The translations under genes and the position numbers were made by a program. Positions 34,218 to 45,800 of a stretch of DNA of 64,000 nucleotides are shown in pieces (the stretch's first letter is position 1; every line of letters begins with the position of its first letter). The notes beneath the pieces were generated by a model. It was not told the DNA's origin and made no database searches. It saw nothing but the letters and a program-made list of their open reading frames with translations. Source of the stretch: Ustilaginoidea virens (taxonomy: Eukaryota > Ascomycota > Sordariomycetes > Hypocreales > Clavicipitaceae); NCBI RefSeq assembly GCF_000687475.1, contig NC_057319.1:2046001-2110000 (forward strand), read 5' to 3'.

Positions 34218-34554
34218 GATATTCTGGCGCCAACTTCTTTACGAAGCGTCTGGCAATATTGCAATCTTTGGAATATCACACTGTTAAGTTGAGAAGCCAA
34301 CGATGAAAATGTGAAAGAATTATGCCTGAAGGTCATCAACAGGCGGTTAGGACCAGTTGGCACAGCAACAATCTCGATTGGCGATCGTCCTGCCCCACAT
34401 TACCCGGCTGGGTTGTGAGTCGAATCACACCTGACAGGTTTGACGAAAGCTTGCCCTTTCGATAATTTGGCAAGCGGTTGGCCTCTACGTGTTTCTCCTT
34501 TTCTTCAGTCTTTTCTTTCCAGCTCTCAGGTTCATTACTCATTCACACTGGGAT
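34218..34554. promoter_or_regulatory. Divergent promoter between the membrane protein gene and ARH1
   Basis: 337 bp separates the two start codons. An inverted CCAAT box (ATTGG) is at 34377-34381, close to the middle, and a CT-rich stretch (TTTTCTTCAGTCTTTTCTTTCC) runs before the ARH1 start at about 34498-34520. No TATA box is clear. CCAAT and CT-rich blocks are usual in housekeeping promoters of filamentous fungi. Confidence 0.5.
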
Positions 34555-36224
34555 ATGGTCTTGAGCCGATCATGGCTTCCGGCTCAACGGCTTTGCTTGC
34601 CGCTCGCGACGTTTTGTGCCCGTTCCTCATCCGTCGAGACACGATCATCTGATGCGCCATTCCGCTTAGCAATCGTCGGTTCTGGTCCCGCCGGGTTCTA
34701 TACGGCTTACAGGGTGATGACAAAACTCTCTCAAGCCTCCGTGGATATGTACGAATCACTACCTGTCCCATTCGGGCTTGTCCGCTATGGTGTTGCCCCT
34801 GACCACCCCGAGGTTAAGGTTGGTATGCGGTCCCTGATTTTGCTTTCAAAAACCTGCTCATGGCAGTAATTCGACATGTAGAATTGCCAGTACAAGTTCG
34901 AACAAGTGGCTTCCTCCCCCAGATTCAACTTTTTTGGCAATGTCGCTGTTGGGCATTCTAGTTCGTCTGGCAAGCAGTGCACCGTGGGTCTGGGTTCTTT
35001 GATGCACCATTACGATTCTGTGCTTCTGGCTTATGGAGCTTCTGAGGATAAAAAGCTGGGTGTTCCCGGTGAGTCTACTTTGGAAGGTATCTATTCCGCT
35101 CGTCAGTTTGTTGGCTGGTACAATGGTCTCCCTAGTTGTGCAACGCTCGAGCCGTTAATTACCAAGGCGGAGGATGCCGTCATCATTGGGCAGGGAAATG
35201 TTGCTCTTGATGTAGCAAGAATCCTCTTACAAGACATCGATGTCTTGAGAAAGACAGATATCGCTGAGCATGCATTAGAAAGATTGTCGCAGAACAGGAT
35301 CAAAAGTGTCCGTATTGTTGGAAGACGAGGCCCAGTTCAGGTGTGTTTTATCCCCTTCTCCTGATAACCAGGCTCTGAACGTTGTGTGCCCCTTGGGGTC
35401 ATTTCTAGGCTGCTTTCACAATAAAGGAAGTTCGCGAATTGATGAATCTCCCTAACGTGGCGTTCAATCCCATTCATCGATTTTTGATACCGGATGATTT
35501 GAAAACGTTACCCCGGGCGTCAAAACGCTTGATGGAGCTTATATTAAAAGGATCCGTGACCCCCCCGAACCGTGCGTCGAGGATGTGGTTCCTCGACAGC
35601 TGCTTGTCTCCCAGGCGCTTCATCGGGGACATACGGGCACCTTCTTCTGTGGCATCCAGTGAATTCACCGAGATGAGTCTACTTGATGCTTTTGATCCTT
35701 CGTCAAGAGCGACTGCCACCGACAAAACTGTTCGCTTATCTTCTGATGTCGTGTTTCGTTCCGTGGGTTACAAGTCAGTTGCCCTCCCGGAATTTTCAGG
35801 TTTGGGCATTCAGTTCGATGAATCACGAGGAGTTGTGAACAACGACGGTTTCGGTCGGGTAACGCAAGTTCTGAGTGATGGAGAAGCAACTATTTCGAGG
35901 CATATTCCGGGCCTGTATTGTGCAGGATGGGTCAAGAGAGGACCAACAGGCGTAATCGCGTCGACGATGCAAGATGCGTTCATAACAGGCGAAGCCATTG
36001 CACGCGATTGGATATCGGGAACTAAGTTCCTTAGATCTGATGTGCACAGTGCGGCGCCAGGTTGGGAAGGGGTACGGCAAGAGGAGTGCTTACGAAGTGA
36101 CCTCGCTGTATCTTGGCAGCAGTGGTTGCAAATAGATGATGCTGAGAAGCAGCGTGGTAAAGAAAAAGGGAAGGAGAGGGAAAAATACACAGATACTGAA
36201 GCCATGCTCGCCGTCATCAGATGA
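34555..36224 (+). CDS. ARH1: NADPH:adrenodoxin/ferredoxin reductase, mitochondrial
   Basis: Transfers electrons from NADPH through FAD to mitochondrial ferredoxin, feeding Fe-S cluster assembly and heme A synthesis. Exons: 34555-34818, 34882-35340, 35409-36224 (introns 63 and 68 bp), 512 aa. The chosen ATG gives a basic, Ser-rich leader ([13 protein letters not shown]..) typical of a matrix targeting peptide; an in-frame reading further upstream lacks an ATG. FAD-binding [12 protein letters not shown] is at 41-52; the family motif [17 protein letters not shown] ends exon 1; NADP-binding [12 protein letters not shown] is at 191-202; the C-terminal FAD contact [15 protein letters not shown] is at 414-428. 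Length fits the family. The C terminus has a charged Lys/Glu-rich tail. It lies tail-to-tail with ETF alpha. Confidence 0.94.
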
Positions 36225-36278
36225 GCGGATATGGATGTATTTTCGACTTGAACAACTTTTTACATTGATAGCAAGCAA
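36225..36278. other. Short convergent spacer, ARH1 / ETF alpha
   Basis: Only 54 bp lie between stop codons, so the 3' UTRs of the two genes must overlap on opposite strands unless polyadenylation is extremely early. Confidence 0.7.
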
Positions 36279-37393
36279 TTACTTGCTCTTCACTTTCTCT
36301 GTAAGCTCTGGAACCTTGGTAAACAAATCTCCTACGAGGCCCACGTCTGCAACCTGGAAAATTGGTGCGTCGGCGTCCTTGTTAATCGCAGCAATAACTT
36401 TGCTGTCTTTCATGCCAGCTAGATGCTGTATCGCACCGGAAATTCCAACTGCCATGTAGAGCTGAGGAGCTACAACCTTGCCTGTTTGGCCAACTTGAAG
36501 GCTATTGTCAGCATAGCCGCTATCAACAGCAGCCCTCGAAGCGCCTACGGCAGCCCCTAGCGCATCGGCAAGTGGCAAAATGACCTTATCGAAGTCTTCT
36601 TTCGATTTCAAACCCCGACCTCCCGACACAACTTTGCGCGCGGTGGCCAAGTCTGGTCGATCAGATTTGGCCAAATCCTCAGATACCCATTGGGTCAGCG
36701 AATCTGACTTGGTGTCAAGGTCGCTAACACCATCAAGGCCGTCGACGATTACAGCAGATCCTGACTCGGGAGTAGCTGCAGCGAAGGCAGTCCCGCGTAT
36801 CGTTATGACCTTGATTGCGTCTGAAGATTCGACCGTAGCAATAGCATTCCCCGCATATATAGGACGCACAAAAGTTTTGTCATCTTCGATCGCAATAATA
36901 TCGGAAACCTGTTGAGAATCCAATAACGCAGCCACTCTGGGCAGGAGATTCTTGCCGAAAGCAGTGTGGCCAGCGATAACATGAGTGTAGTTTCCCTTTT
37001 TGACAGTCTCCGCTAGCAATGGCGCATGAATTTCTGGGAGACCCTATCCAATTGTCAGTATAGTCACTCGACACTGGAGCTTGTTTAGGTTCCAACCTTA
37101 TCATATGCTTTGTTGTCCACTTGAATAACCTGGTCAACGCCGCTAACTTTGGCAGCTTGCTGGGCTGCAGCGGAGATATTGACACCAGCGATAAACCCAT
37201 GAACTGTCCCTCCTACTTTCTTTGCTGCAGTGATGGCATTCAGCGAGCCTTGGACTAACTCGCCATCTCGTTGTTCCAAAACGGCCAAGGTTGATAAGGC
37301 ACGGGATCTACCAAGCGGCCTGCTAGTTGAGATTCTGAAGCGCAGGGAGCTAGCCGTAGCATGAGGTGAGACGCGTTTCGCAAAGACAAGCAT
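36279..37393 (-). CDS. ETFA: Electron transfer flavoprotein alpha subunit, mitochondrial
   Basis: Alpha subunit of the matrix FAD heterodimer that takes electrons from acyl-CoA and related dehydrogenases and hands them to ETF:ubiquinone oxidoreductase. Two exons: 37393-37097 and 37043-36279 (intron 53 bp, CTGAC branch-like motif), 353 aa, the usual length. The N terminus [20 protein letters not shown] is a basic mitochondrial presequence. Domain I spans about 35-230. The FAD-binding domain II is well conserved: SGGRG at 239-243, GASR at 266-269, [13 protein letters not shown] at 283-295, GISGAIQH at 299-306 and NKD...PIF..AD starting near 320. The beta subunit is not in the window. The gene lies at the edge of the island, with retroelement remnants starting about 470 bp upstream. 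Confidence 0.95.
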
Positions 37394-37865
37394 ATTGACA
37401 ACTGAACTGATGCAAAATTGCCGGCAAAACCGCTTGCTGAGCAGATAATGTCTTCCTTCACCCTGAAGGTGAATTCGGACAGGCGGACGCGAGCCGATGG
37501 ATATTCGTGTCATACCCCACTTTTTAGCTCTCGGCTACCTTATATAAGCACGCTAGGAAAAGCGGAGGTATTAAAATTATTAGGAAGCTTGCAGAAGATA
37601 CAGTAGTATTAAAAGAAGATAACGAGCACCAACTGACCGATACTCGCTTTATTAGCTATTTATAGTAAGAACAGTAGTAGCTTTATAGGGCTACTATTCC
37701 TTCGATTATATATACCACATTTTAGGCAGCCAAATATTCCCGATAATATATCTCAAGCAATTAATATCCTTAGTAATATACTCTCTTAAAACGCGTTTTA
37801 TTAAGTAAATCCCATTATATAGCTACTTCTTATAAAAATCAAGATGTAAAGAACTAGCCTTGGAA
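37394..37865. promoter_or_regulatory. ETF alpha upstream region and island edge
   Basis: The first about 130 bp has normal composition. From about 37530 the sequence becomes progressively AT- and TA-rich, consistent with RIP spreading from the adjacent repeats, although CA and TG persist near 37590-37650. No ORF or clear TATA box was found. The promoter of ETF alpha must lie here. Confidence 0.45.
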
Positions 37866-38781
37866 TAACTGCAAATAGGTATTGAATGAATATATTAAAT
37901 AGACTAAAGAAAAGAAAAAGAGGACCTAAATAAGGGTCTTTGGATTATCTATTTATATCCGTACGTAGTATAGGTTAGGGCTTTAGTATAGTCCTGTAAT
38001 CCTGTACCGCTATCTCATATAGCCCTTCCTAAGTTAGACATAGATGCAGCCCGAGTCTTAGCCATATTATAGCGCGGGCATAGCTTGAGCCCGTAATATA
38101 CTCTCCTCTATAAAGGACTAGCCCTAGGGCGGCTGCAAATAGGCATTAAATATATCAATAAAACTAAAGAGAAAGGAAGGAGAGCCCAAACAAAATCCCT
38201 TCTACAGTTTATATATATTCGTATATGCTATAGGGCGGAGCCCTAATGGTACCCTACTAGTCCGTGCCTCTGCCTCATATAATCCTATTCCCGCTACGTA
38301 TAGGCGCAGCCCAAGCCCTAGCCACTTTATAATATAAGCATAGCCTAAATCCATAATATACCCCCCTTCTCCCAGAAAAATTTTTACCTATAGCTATATC
38401 GGACTTATTATAGGGTTCGACTGGGTTTATTGTATATATGAATATCACTCTATTTAGCCTTAAATGCCTTTCGCGCTACTATATCCTTAAAGTATTCTAA
38501 GGGCTCTTATATTAGCAGATTATATCTCTTCTATTTTACTAGTATATTACAGTTACTACTAAGGCCTTAAGAGTAGGCTTATTATCGATATCTAATAGAA
38601 TGATAATAGAATTAATAGGGCTTTTATCGCCTATAGTAATATTACTAGTGGTAATAAGAGGCTAAGGTTCTTTAACTAAAGAGAGGGGCTAGGGCTCGCC
38701 GCTATAAGTGCACTCCAAAGCTAAAACCCCTCTTTTAATAAAACTAAAGAAATCGGCTAGAAGCGCGATTAAGACTATAGG
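37866..38781 (-). mobile_element. Gypsy G2 remnants: two adjacent LTR fragments and 3' end of pol
   Basis: Two related LTR fragments lie side by side (about 37866-38103 and 38104-38357), both with RIPed forms of the GGGCTCGGGCTACGCCC start seen in G1. A polypurine tract follows (about 38358-38375), then the last part of pol up to 38781, which aligns with G1 from about 4010 to 4150. Copia 3 element D begins at 38782, so G2 was probably interrupted there. G2 lacks the 2.1-kb segment found in G1. Confidence 0.7.
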
Positions 38782-39116
38782 TGTTAGTATCACATCAAGG
38801 GGTACCTAGTTATACGTAGGGTTGCGCGCGTGGTATCGTGTACCGTGGGGTCACAGGTCAAAGGTATGATTACTTCTTTGATTATAACTGACTAACTAAA
38901 AGGGAAGAAAGGAAGCAAAAGAGGGTAATTACACAATGTGGCATTTTTGTGCATGTGCCGTTATCACGTGCATCGGCGCAATCGGGCCGGGCTGCCCGCA
39001 TGCCCTACCGGGCTTAGGAGTAAAAGGGCAAAAGTGGCCACATCGTGCGCAGCAGTATGCGCGGCACATCCGTCGCAATATGCCTAATTAGGCACCTTGC
39101 GATAGCGATTCCGACA
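38782..39116 (-). repeat. 3' LTR of Copia 3 element D
   Basis: 335 bp, the reverse complement of the C LTRs: plus strand TGTTAGTATCAC..GATTCCGACA. It keeps a high GC content and many CA/TG compared with the interior that follows. Confidence 0.85.
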
Positions 39117-39359
39117 CTGGCAGCTTCTCTTTTTATAGAAGCAAACATCGGAATCGCTAGGATGTAAGGTGCATATATAGAAAAGAAAGTGCGGCGCGGT
39201 CTCGGTAGGTTATACCGCCGATAACGCTATCGCGCCGCGCGGCCGGCTTATACAGCTTTATACTATACAATAGCCGGTATATTGAATATTATAGCTAAAG
39301 GAAAAAGAGGCAAAAAGGGGCAGTAATAAATAAGCTAAAATAAATACAGTATTGAATAT

Positions 39360-40171
39360 AAGGAAATCCACCCACTTGTCATGCATGATATTACTAATCC
39401 TACCCAAATGCAGTCAGATATTGACCGGCTTTTTTACCCACCCTTCCATACGTATAATAGCCTTATTGCGGTCGACGAAGGTCTTAAGGGCTTTATTAGG
39501 CGTTCCCTTAGTTATTACATCGGCAAGATTATTATTCCCGTTGATCTAACGGATCTTATATATCTTCTAGCGCTCGTATGACTATCGCAGGGCTATAATA
39601 TCTATTATAAGCCTCTTTTCCTTAGTAGTACCTAGCTTAATGAGGCATTTATATAGCGAAAACAAATCCGTATATATAATCATAGGGATCTTCGGCAATC
39701 CTAGCCTACTAGTAATTATATTAAGGGTCGTGCCTATCATATATGCAATATCGACTTCTTGCACCATACTATACAGCTCCAAAGCGAGTGCACTGCGCGT
39801 TATACGCTTACTTTTTATAGAGCTATAAGTAATAATATTACCGGTTAGTAAAAAGGCATTAGCGTTATCTATAGGATTATCCTCTTTATTCCCTAGCACA
39901 ATAATATAGCCAATCTAGGAGCTCAAATCTTTATTATTAGCAAAGAATCCATTAACAAATATAAAGAGTTTGGCTATAGTAAGGGCTAGATTAATATACC
40001 GTAAGCTATAATTTTAGTTATCGCGCTGCTATTGAAGGCGCTTATTTAATCTCGCGATATCTTCCGGGTTAGGCTATTGGTATTATATTACGATAGATAG
40101 GTTAAAAGACGCCTCAGGCTGGCAGACTGTAGCCATATAAGTACCGCAAGCACGTTACTCGATATAGTTAC
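39360..40171 (-). pseudogene. RNase H and end of RT of element D
   Basis: The minus-strand stretch 39582-39899 is open and encodes LGNKEDNPIDNANAFLLTGN, then ELYSMVQEVDIAYMIGTTL and YTDLFSLYKCLIKLGTTKEK, matching element C at 19740-20050. This is the Ty1/copia RNase H. The flanking parts have TAG/TAA stops. The frame is cut by solo LTR K at 40172. Confidence 0.75.
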
Positions 40172-40910
40172 TATTGCAATTCTTAAGGTCACTATAAAAG
40201 CAGAGCCTTACTAGCTAGCTAGATGGCACAAGACTGTCTGCGACCTATGAACTAATCTTAGTATAAATACTAGATTTTTCACCAAGTCCTAAGACTATAC
40301 AAGTGCTATAAAGCAGGGCAAGTGTAAAGGCAAGGCAAATATAAGATAACCAGAAACGCAGGGAAGGTGGGAGTTAAGAGGCATATAGTGCATTAACAGA
40401 CTCGATTGTGCTGCCCTTCTACTATCTAGAAAGAAGGGGAAAAGCTATCCTATATATACACGAAGGAGGGGTGGGCCCAGGCATCCAAGGTAGCCAGTAA
40501 GAAAGCTCCCCGTAATGCTCGCTATGCCACGTATATAATACGTCAGCAGCCCCACTATATCCAGCCTTTCCAACCACCCTAACCACCGCACTAGTAATTA
40601 GCCACCACGCTAGTGACTAACCACCACGCTAGTGACTACCCACCACACTAGTGGACTAGCCACCACACTAGTAGGCCGCCACCACACTAGTAGGCCCACC
40701 ACGCTAATTTAGCAATGCCACACCTTTTTTAATAAGGCCTACCTTACTTGATATACAGTAAATAATCCACTGAAAATCCTAAGGTAAAAGGCAAAGGCCT
40801 AAGGTTGGTAAGACTACCGTAAGTCCAAGAGGCGGTATAAGGACTAGAAGGTCAGTAAGCCAGTAGGGCATTAGGCCAGCAGCCTAGTAGGCTACTATAG
40901 GATTTTAACA
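40172..40910 (-). mobile_element. Solo LTR K of Copia family 1
   Basis: 739 bp, plus strand TATTGCAATTCTTAAGG..GGATTTTAACA, with perfect duplications GTTAC at 40167-40171 and 40911-40915. Element D continues on both sides. No internal sequence is present, so the element was lost by LTR-LTR recombination. The CACTAGTG/CCACCAC minisatellite is at about 40575-40705. Confidence 0.92.
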
Positions 40911-40915
40911 GTTAC

Positions 40916-41969
40916 GCTAAGCTGTAGGCGTATTCTTATCGATGGTTATAATCTTCTTACTTTGACCTTTCTAGCATAATATTATTATGCCGTCTGTATT
41001 ATTAATTGTGAGTATACATCCGTTGAATAGTAGGGGCATGGTTGGTAATAGCTTCGTCTTAGGCTTTATATTGAAGCCTGCCTTAGTAAGCTCTAACTCC
41101 TTCTATTGAAAGAAGGCATTATCACTAAGGCCAAGGATATTGTCAGTCTATATATCTATAATACTAAAGCATAAGGCATCGCTAGTATCGTCGGATATTA
41201 ATAAATAGGGGTTATAGGTCGATATGGTTATGCCTAATTTCTCGTAATAGTGCCAGAAGTATATCGCCTACTAGTGGGTGCTTGCCTTAGCTATTCCGTA
41301 TAGTGGCTTAACCACTTCTATAATAGTATTATTAGGGTATTGGTGAGCTATCTGCTTAGGTAGTTTAGTAATAATTGACCGATTGAGGGTAATTAATAAC
41401 TATATATAAGCCTATGTAATATCCCGTATCTAAAGAAATAGGCCGTGAGAGCGTTATAATAAAGGGGCTATTAATATAAGTAACTATTGACTAGCCCGTT
41501 AGATTATAGGGGACTAAGTCAATATCAATCGTTTCTTATTATTACTATGTCCTTGAATAATAAGCCTAGACTTCTCGTATGGCGTATCTATACCTTTGCC
41601 TTTAATTTCCCATACTATACGTGAGTTAAATAAGCGTTAGGCTCTATATTAACTGATATTAAAGGCGACGAATCTAAATATATTACGGGCTTATAATGCT
41701 TTAATTTTTATCTGGTTAGACTACTCGAAAGGGTCTTTAGGGGTTATAATCTTTCCTTCCTAATATAATTAGCTAGTAAGCTATAAGTCGGCTTACTCTT
41801 TCGCGGTAAGGAAAAAGATATTAATAATAGTATTAGAAGCAATAGTATTAATAAGAGCCTCTTCTTAGTCCTTATTAATTATAACGTTAGATACCACCCT
41901 AGCTAGTAATAGTAATAGTAATACTAGCCGTAACGCCGGTATCCTAGCTAGGTTAGGATTAGGGGTTAG
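40916..41969 (-). pseudogene. RT segment of element D
   Basis: The reverse complement of element C at about 18450-19500, carrying the RT region. Stops of RIP type abound. It ends at the GTTAG duplication flanking element L. Confidence 0.65.
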
Positions 41970-42750
41970 TGTTGCAATTCTCAAAGTCACTATAAAAGCA
42001 GAGCCTTACTAGCTAGCTAGATGGCACAAGACTGTCTGCAACCTATGAACTAATTTTAGTATAAATACTAGATTTTTCACTAAATCCTAAGACTATACAA
42101 GTGCTATAAAGCAAGGCAAGTATAAAGGCAAGGCAAATATACGATAACTAGAAAACACAGGGAAGGTAAGAAGTTAAGAGGTATATAGTGCATTAACAGA
42201 CTCGATTGTGCTACTCTTCTACTATTTAGAAAGACAGGGGAAAGCTATCCTATATATACACAAAGGAGGGTGGGCCCAGGCATTCAGGGTAGCCAGTAAG
42301 AAGGCTCCCCATAATGTTCGCTATAATACGTCAGCAACTCCGCTATATCCGGCCTTTCCAACCACCCTAACCACCGCACTAGTAACTAGCCACTACGCTA
42401 GTGGACTAACCACCACACTAGTAGACTAGCCACCACACTAGTGGACTAGCTACCACGCTAGTGACTAACTACCACACTAGTGGACTAGCCACCACACTAG
42501 TAGGCCGCCACCACGCTAGTGGGCCACCACGCTAATTTAGCAATGCCACACCTTTTTAATAAGGCCTACCTTAAGGCCTACCTTACTTGATATATAGTAA
42601 ATAATCCACTGAAAATCCTTGAGGTAAAAGGCAAAGGCCTAAGGTTAGTAGGACTACTATAAGTCTAAGAGGCGGTATAAGGGCCAGAAGGTCAGTAAGC
42701 CAGTAGGATATTAGGCCAGCAGCCTAGTAGGCTACTATAGGATTTTAACA
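41970..42750 (-). repeat. 3' LTR of Copia 1 element L
   Basis: 781 bp, plus strand TGTTGCAATTCTC..ATTTTAACA. The minisatellite of roughly 20-bp CCACCACACTAGTGGACTAG units is at about 42365-42530. A TATA-like sequence lies near 42250. Confidence 0.92.
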
Positions 42751-42861
42751 CCCCCTCTAATTAGCTACTATAGTATTAAGCTAATTGTATAAAGGATAGG
42801 GAAAGAAAATGCAGTAAAAAGTGCTAAGGAAAAATATAGGAAAAACCTTAGTTAGTATAAG

Positions 42862-45800
42862 TTAGTAGGCCTTAAGACCTAGTAATTCGCGGAACCTAGT
42901 AAATTTAGGGCCTAGTAGTAGCTTCGTAAGACCGTTAGTAGGTATACTATTAGTAGGTAAGTAGGTAATTTTAACCAAGCCTAGCTGGGCTTACTCCCTA
43001 ATATACCGGAATTTTAATAGCGTATGCTTAGTGCGAGTATGCTAGTTAAAGTTATTAGAATTCAAAATAGAGCCTTAATTATCACAGTATAATAGTATAG
43101 TGTATAGAATATCGATTTTTAGCTTTTTATAAAGATTAGAAAGCCATTAGACCTTATGGATAGTCTTAAGTAATGCATTAGATTTAGCTTCTAAAGTAGA
43201 TAGTACTACTAAAGAGGCTTGCTTAGAATGCCAGCTAATAGGACCACTATTAATAATAGTTAGGAAGCCTCTAGTAGATTTAGAGGTTTCTTTATAGCTA
43301 GCAAAATCGCTATTAGAATAAGCGGTTATAATAGGCTATTAGTTGCTTTTAGTAGTATTAAAGCAAATAGCTAGGTTCTTAGTGCCTTTAAGGTAGCTAA
43401 AACTGCCTTTTGCAGTATTTAGATATATATTAGTTGCCTTAGATATAAACCGAGAGAGATATTGTATAGGAAATACTAGGTCGGGCCTAGTTATCATTAT
43501 AAGCTATATTATAGTGCTAGTAAGGCTCTAATAAAGGCTCTAATTAGTAGGGCTAAGATCTTTTCTATTAGATTTATTTAGAATCCCTAGTTAAAGTGGA
43601 ATTAGCTGAGGTTTAGTATCCTATAAGCCGAATTTAGCTAAAACCTCTACTATAAATTAGGCTTAGTATAGCTATAATAAACCTTCTTTCCTATTTCGTA
43701 TAATTTATATACCTAGGAAGAAGGAAGCCGGACTGCGGTCTTCTATATTATAGACCTTATGAAATTTCCTTTTTAGCTGGTTAATATAAGTTATATTTGG
43801 ACCAACTAATAGGCAGTCGTTAATATAAGTGACGATAAAGGTATTGGTTTGCTTATTATAAAAGACGGCAGCATTAGATACTAAAGGTAAAAAACCTTTA
43901 CTAGAAATTAGGTCTTTTAGCCGGTATTGCCATTCGCAGGGTGCTTGTTTTAGCCCATATAGGGCCTTCTTTAGTAAAATAGCTTACTTAATAGAGGGAT
44001 TAAAGCTAGCTTCTTTAAGTAAAGTTAGTAGCCATTGCCGTTAAATATCAGACTAAAGCTTGCTATCGCTATTAGTTAGTAGTAAGCTCTCTATAAATTT
44101 AAGAAATCCATTAGGAATATCTATATAAATAGTCTTAGAAAGTTTGCTATTTAGGAAGGCGCCTATAAAGTCGATCTGCTCTATTTCCTAGTTATTATTA
44201 GCAGCTAAAGCTAGTATAACCCTCTAGGTAGGTAGGATAGAGGTAGAAGCATAGGTATACTAAAAGTCTTTTCCTTCGACTTATATAAAACCCTTAATAA
44301 CCAATCTAGCTTTATATTTTATAGGCTGATTATTAGCATCCATTTTAACCCGAAAAATAGGCCTATTGCGTATAATTTTCCTATTAATAGGAACGCTAGA
44401 CTTAAGAATAAATTGGAAGACTTTAGTATCTAATAACTGCTCAAATTCCTTAAATAATGTCTTTATCTAAAGGTCTTTTTTAGGGCTTTATAGTACAATC
44501 TTCCAGCTATTAGGCGTACTATTAGGGGCCTTTTTAGCTAACTTACGCTTAGCTATATAGTAGGAATCCTATATTAGGTAATATAAATTATAATTAGGGA
44601 ATAAGTCGGTAGGGCTAGTAGGGTTAGTAGGGCTGGCAGGTATAGTAAAGCTAGTAAGGCTAGTAGGAATAAGGCTAGTAAGGATATCTATAAGGTCATC
44701 CTTTGCAATAGCCGGGGACTATAGTATAGTACCTTCTAACTTAGGAAGGTAATCTATAGTAGCATTAGTGTTAGTAATATTATCTAGGGTAGTATTAATA
44801 ATACTAGTAAAATTAATAGGGTCTAGCATATTTTCCAGGTCATCCGGTATAATATTAGTATTAGTAATATTAGTAAGGTTAGTAGGGTCCGGTATGCTTT
44901 TTAGGTCATCCAGTAAAATAGCAGGTTCTCTATTAGATACCCCCTTTAAACCTGTATTTTACCCTCTATAAAAGTCTCCTTTTAGGCTATTAGAAATAGG
45001 GCCTATACCTTCATTTTAATAAATAAAGGTAATAAAAGTTATTTTAGTAATAACCTTCTTCTTTAGAAGGTAGACTAGGTAAGTATTATTACCTAGAGTA
45101 GTAAGGAGCCTATTAGGCTCGGTATAGGGCGCTAATTTTCTGCTTTTTATACGCTTTTCGTATGGTATAAGCACTTTAATAGCTGCTCTAATAGCCCTAA
45201 GGTTTATAAGGTTAGGGTAGTACTCCGGTGTTATCTAGTTATAATCCTTTAATAGCTCCTGATAGGGGCTAGAAGGTCTATTAGTAACAGCTATTATATT
45301 TACTAGCATAATAACGCCAGTAATTACAGCAGACCAGAGGTTAGATAGTAGCCTTAACCAGGCTATAGTAGCATATAGCCTATTAGCTATAACCCTAATA
45401 GAGCGCTTAGCTAGGCCGTTTTGTTCGTAAATATAGGGGCAAGGTATATTAAAAGCTATGCCCTATTCAATAAGCCAATCACTAAGTATTTTATTGATTT
45501 CATTTCCACTATTATAGTGGAATTCAATAGGCGTTTTGCTATATCTGACTTATAGGCTCTATATAAAGCTCTATAATACTTAAAATATAATAGTGCCTTC
45601 CCTATTAGGCAGTAAGTAAAGCTAGCGGAATCGGGATTTTCTATCTACTAATATAAGGGCAACAGGTCGTTTATTATATAGCATAGATAATATAGCAAAA
45701 GTATTACCTTCTATAATATCCAGGCATTTAGCTGGATTAGGTATTGTATCTTTAGAAGGTCTTCTAACCTTTTTAGCCTATATATAGGCTAGGTAGCGAA

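Noticed and set aside
29330..34363. Many minus/plus ORFs of 60-176 codons within PMS1, the membrane protein and ARH1
   Set aside because: Shadows of well-supported exons in other frames, without motifs or introns of their own.
38400..38425. GGGTTCGACTGGG as a tRNA T-arm
   Set aside because: No acceptor stem, D arm or anticodon arm can be fitted around it; it is inside the Gypsy G2 pol end.
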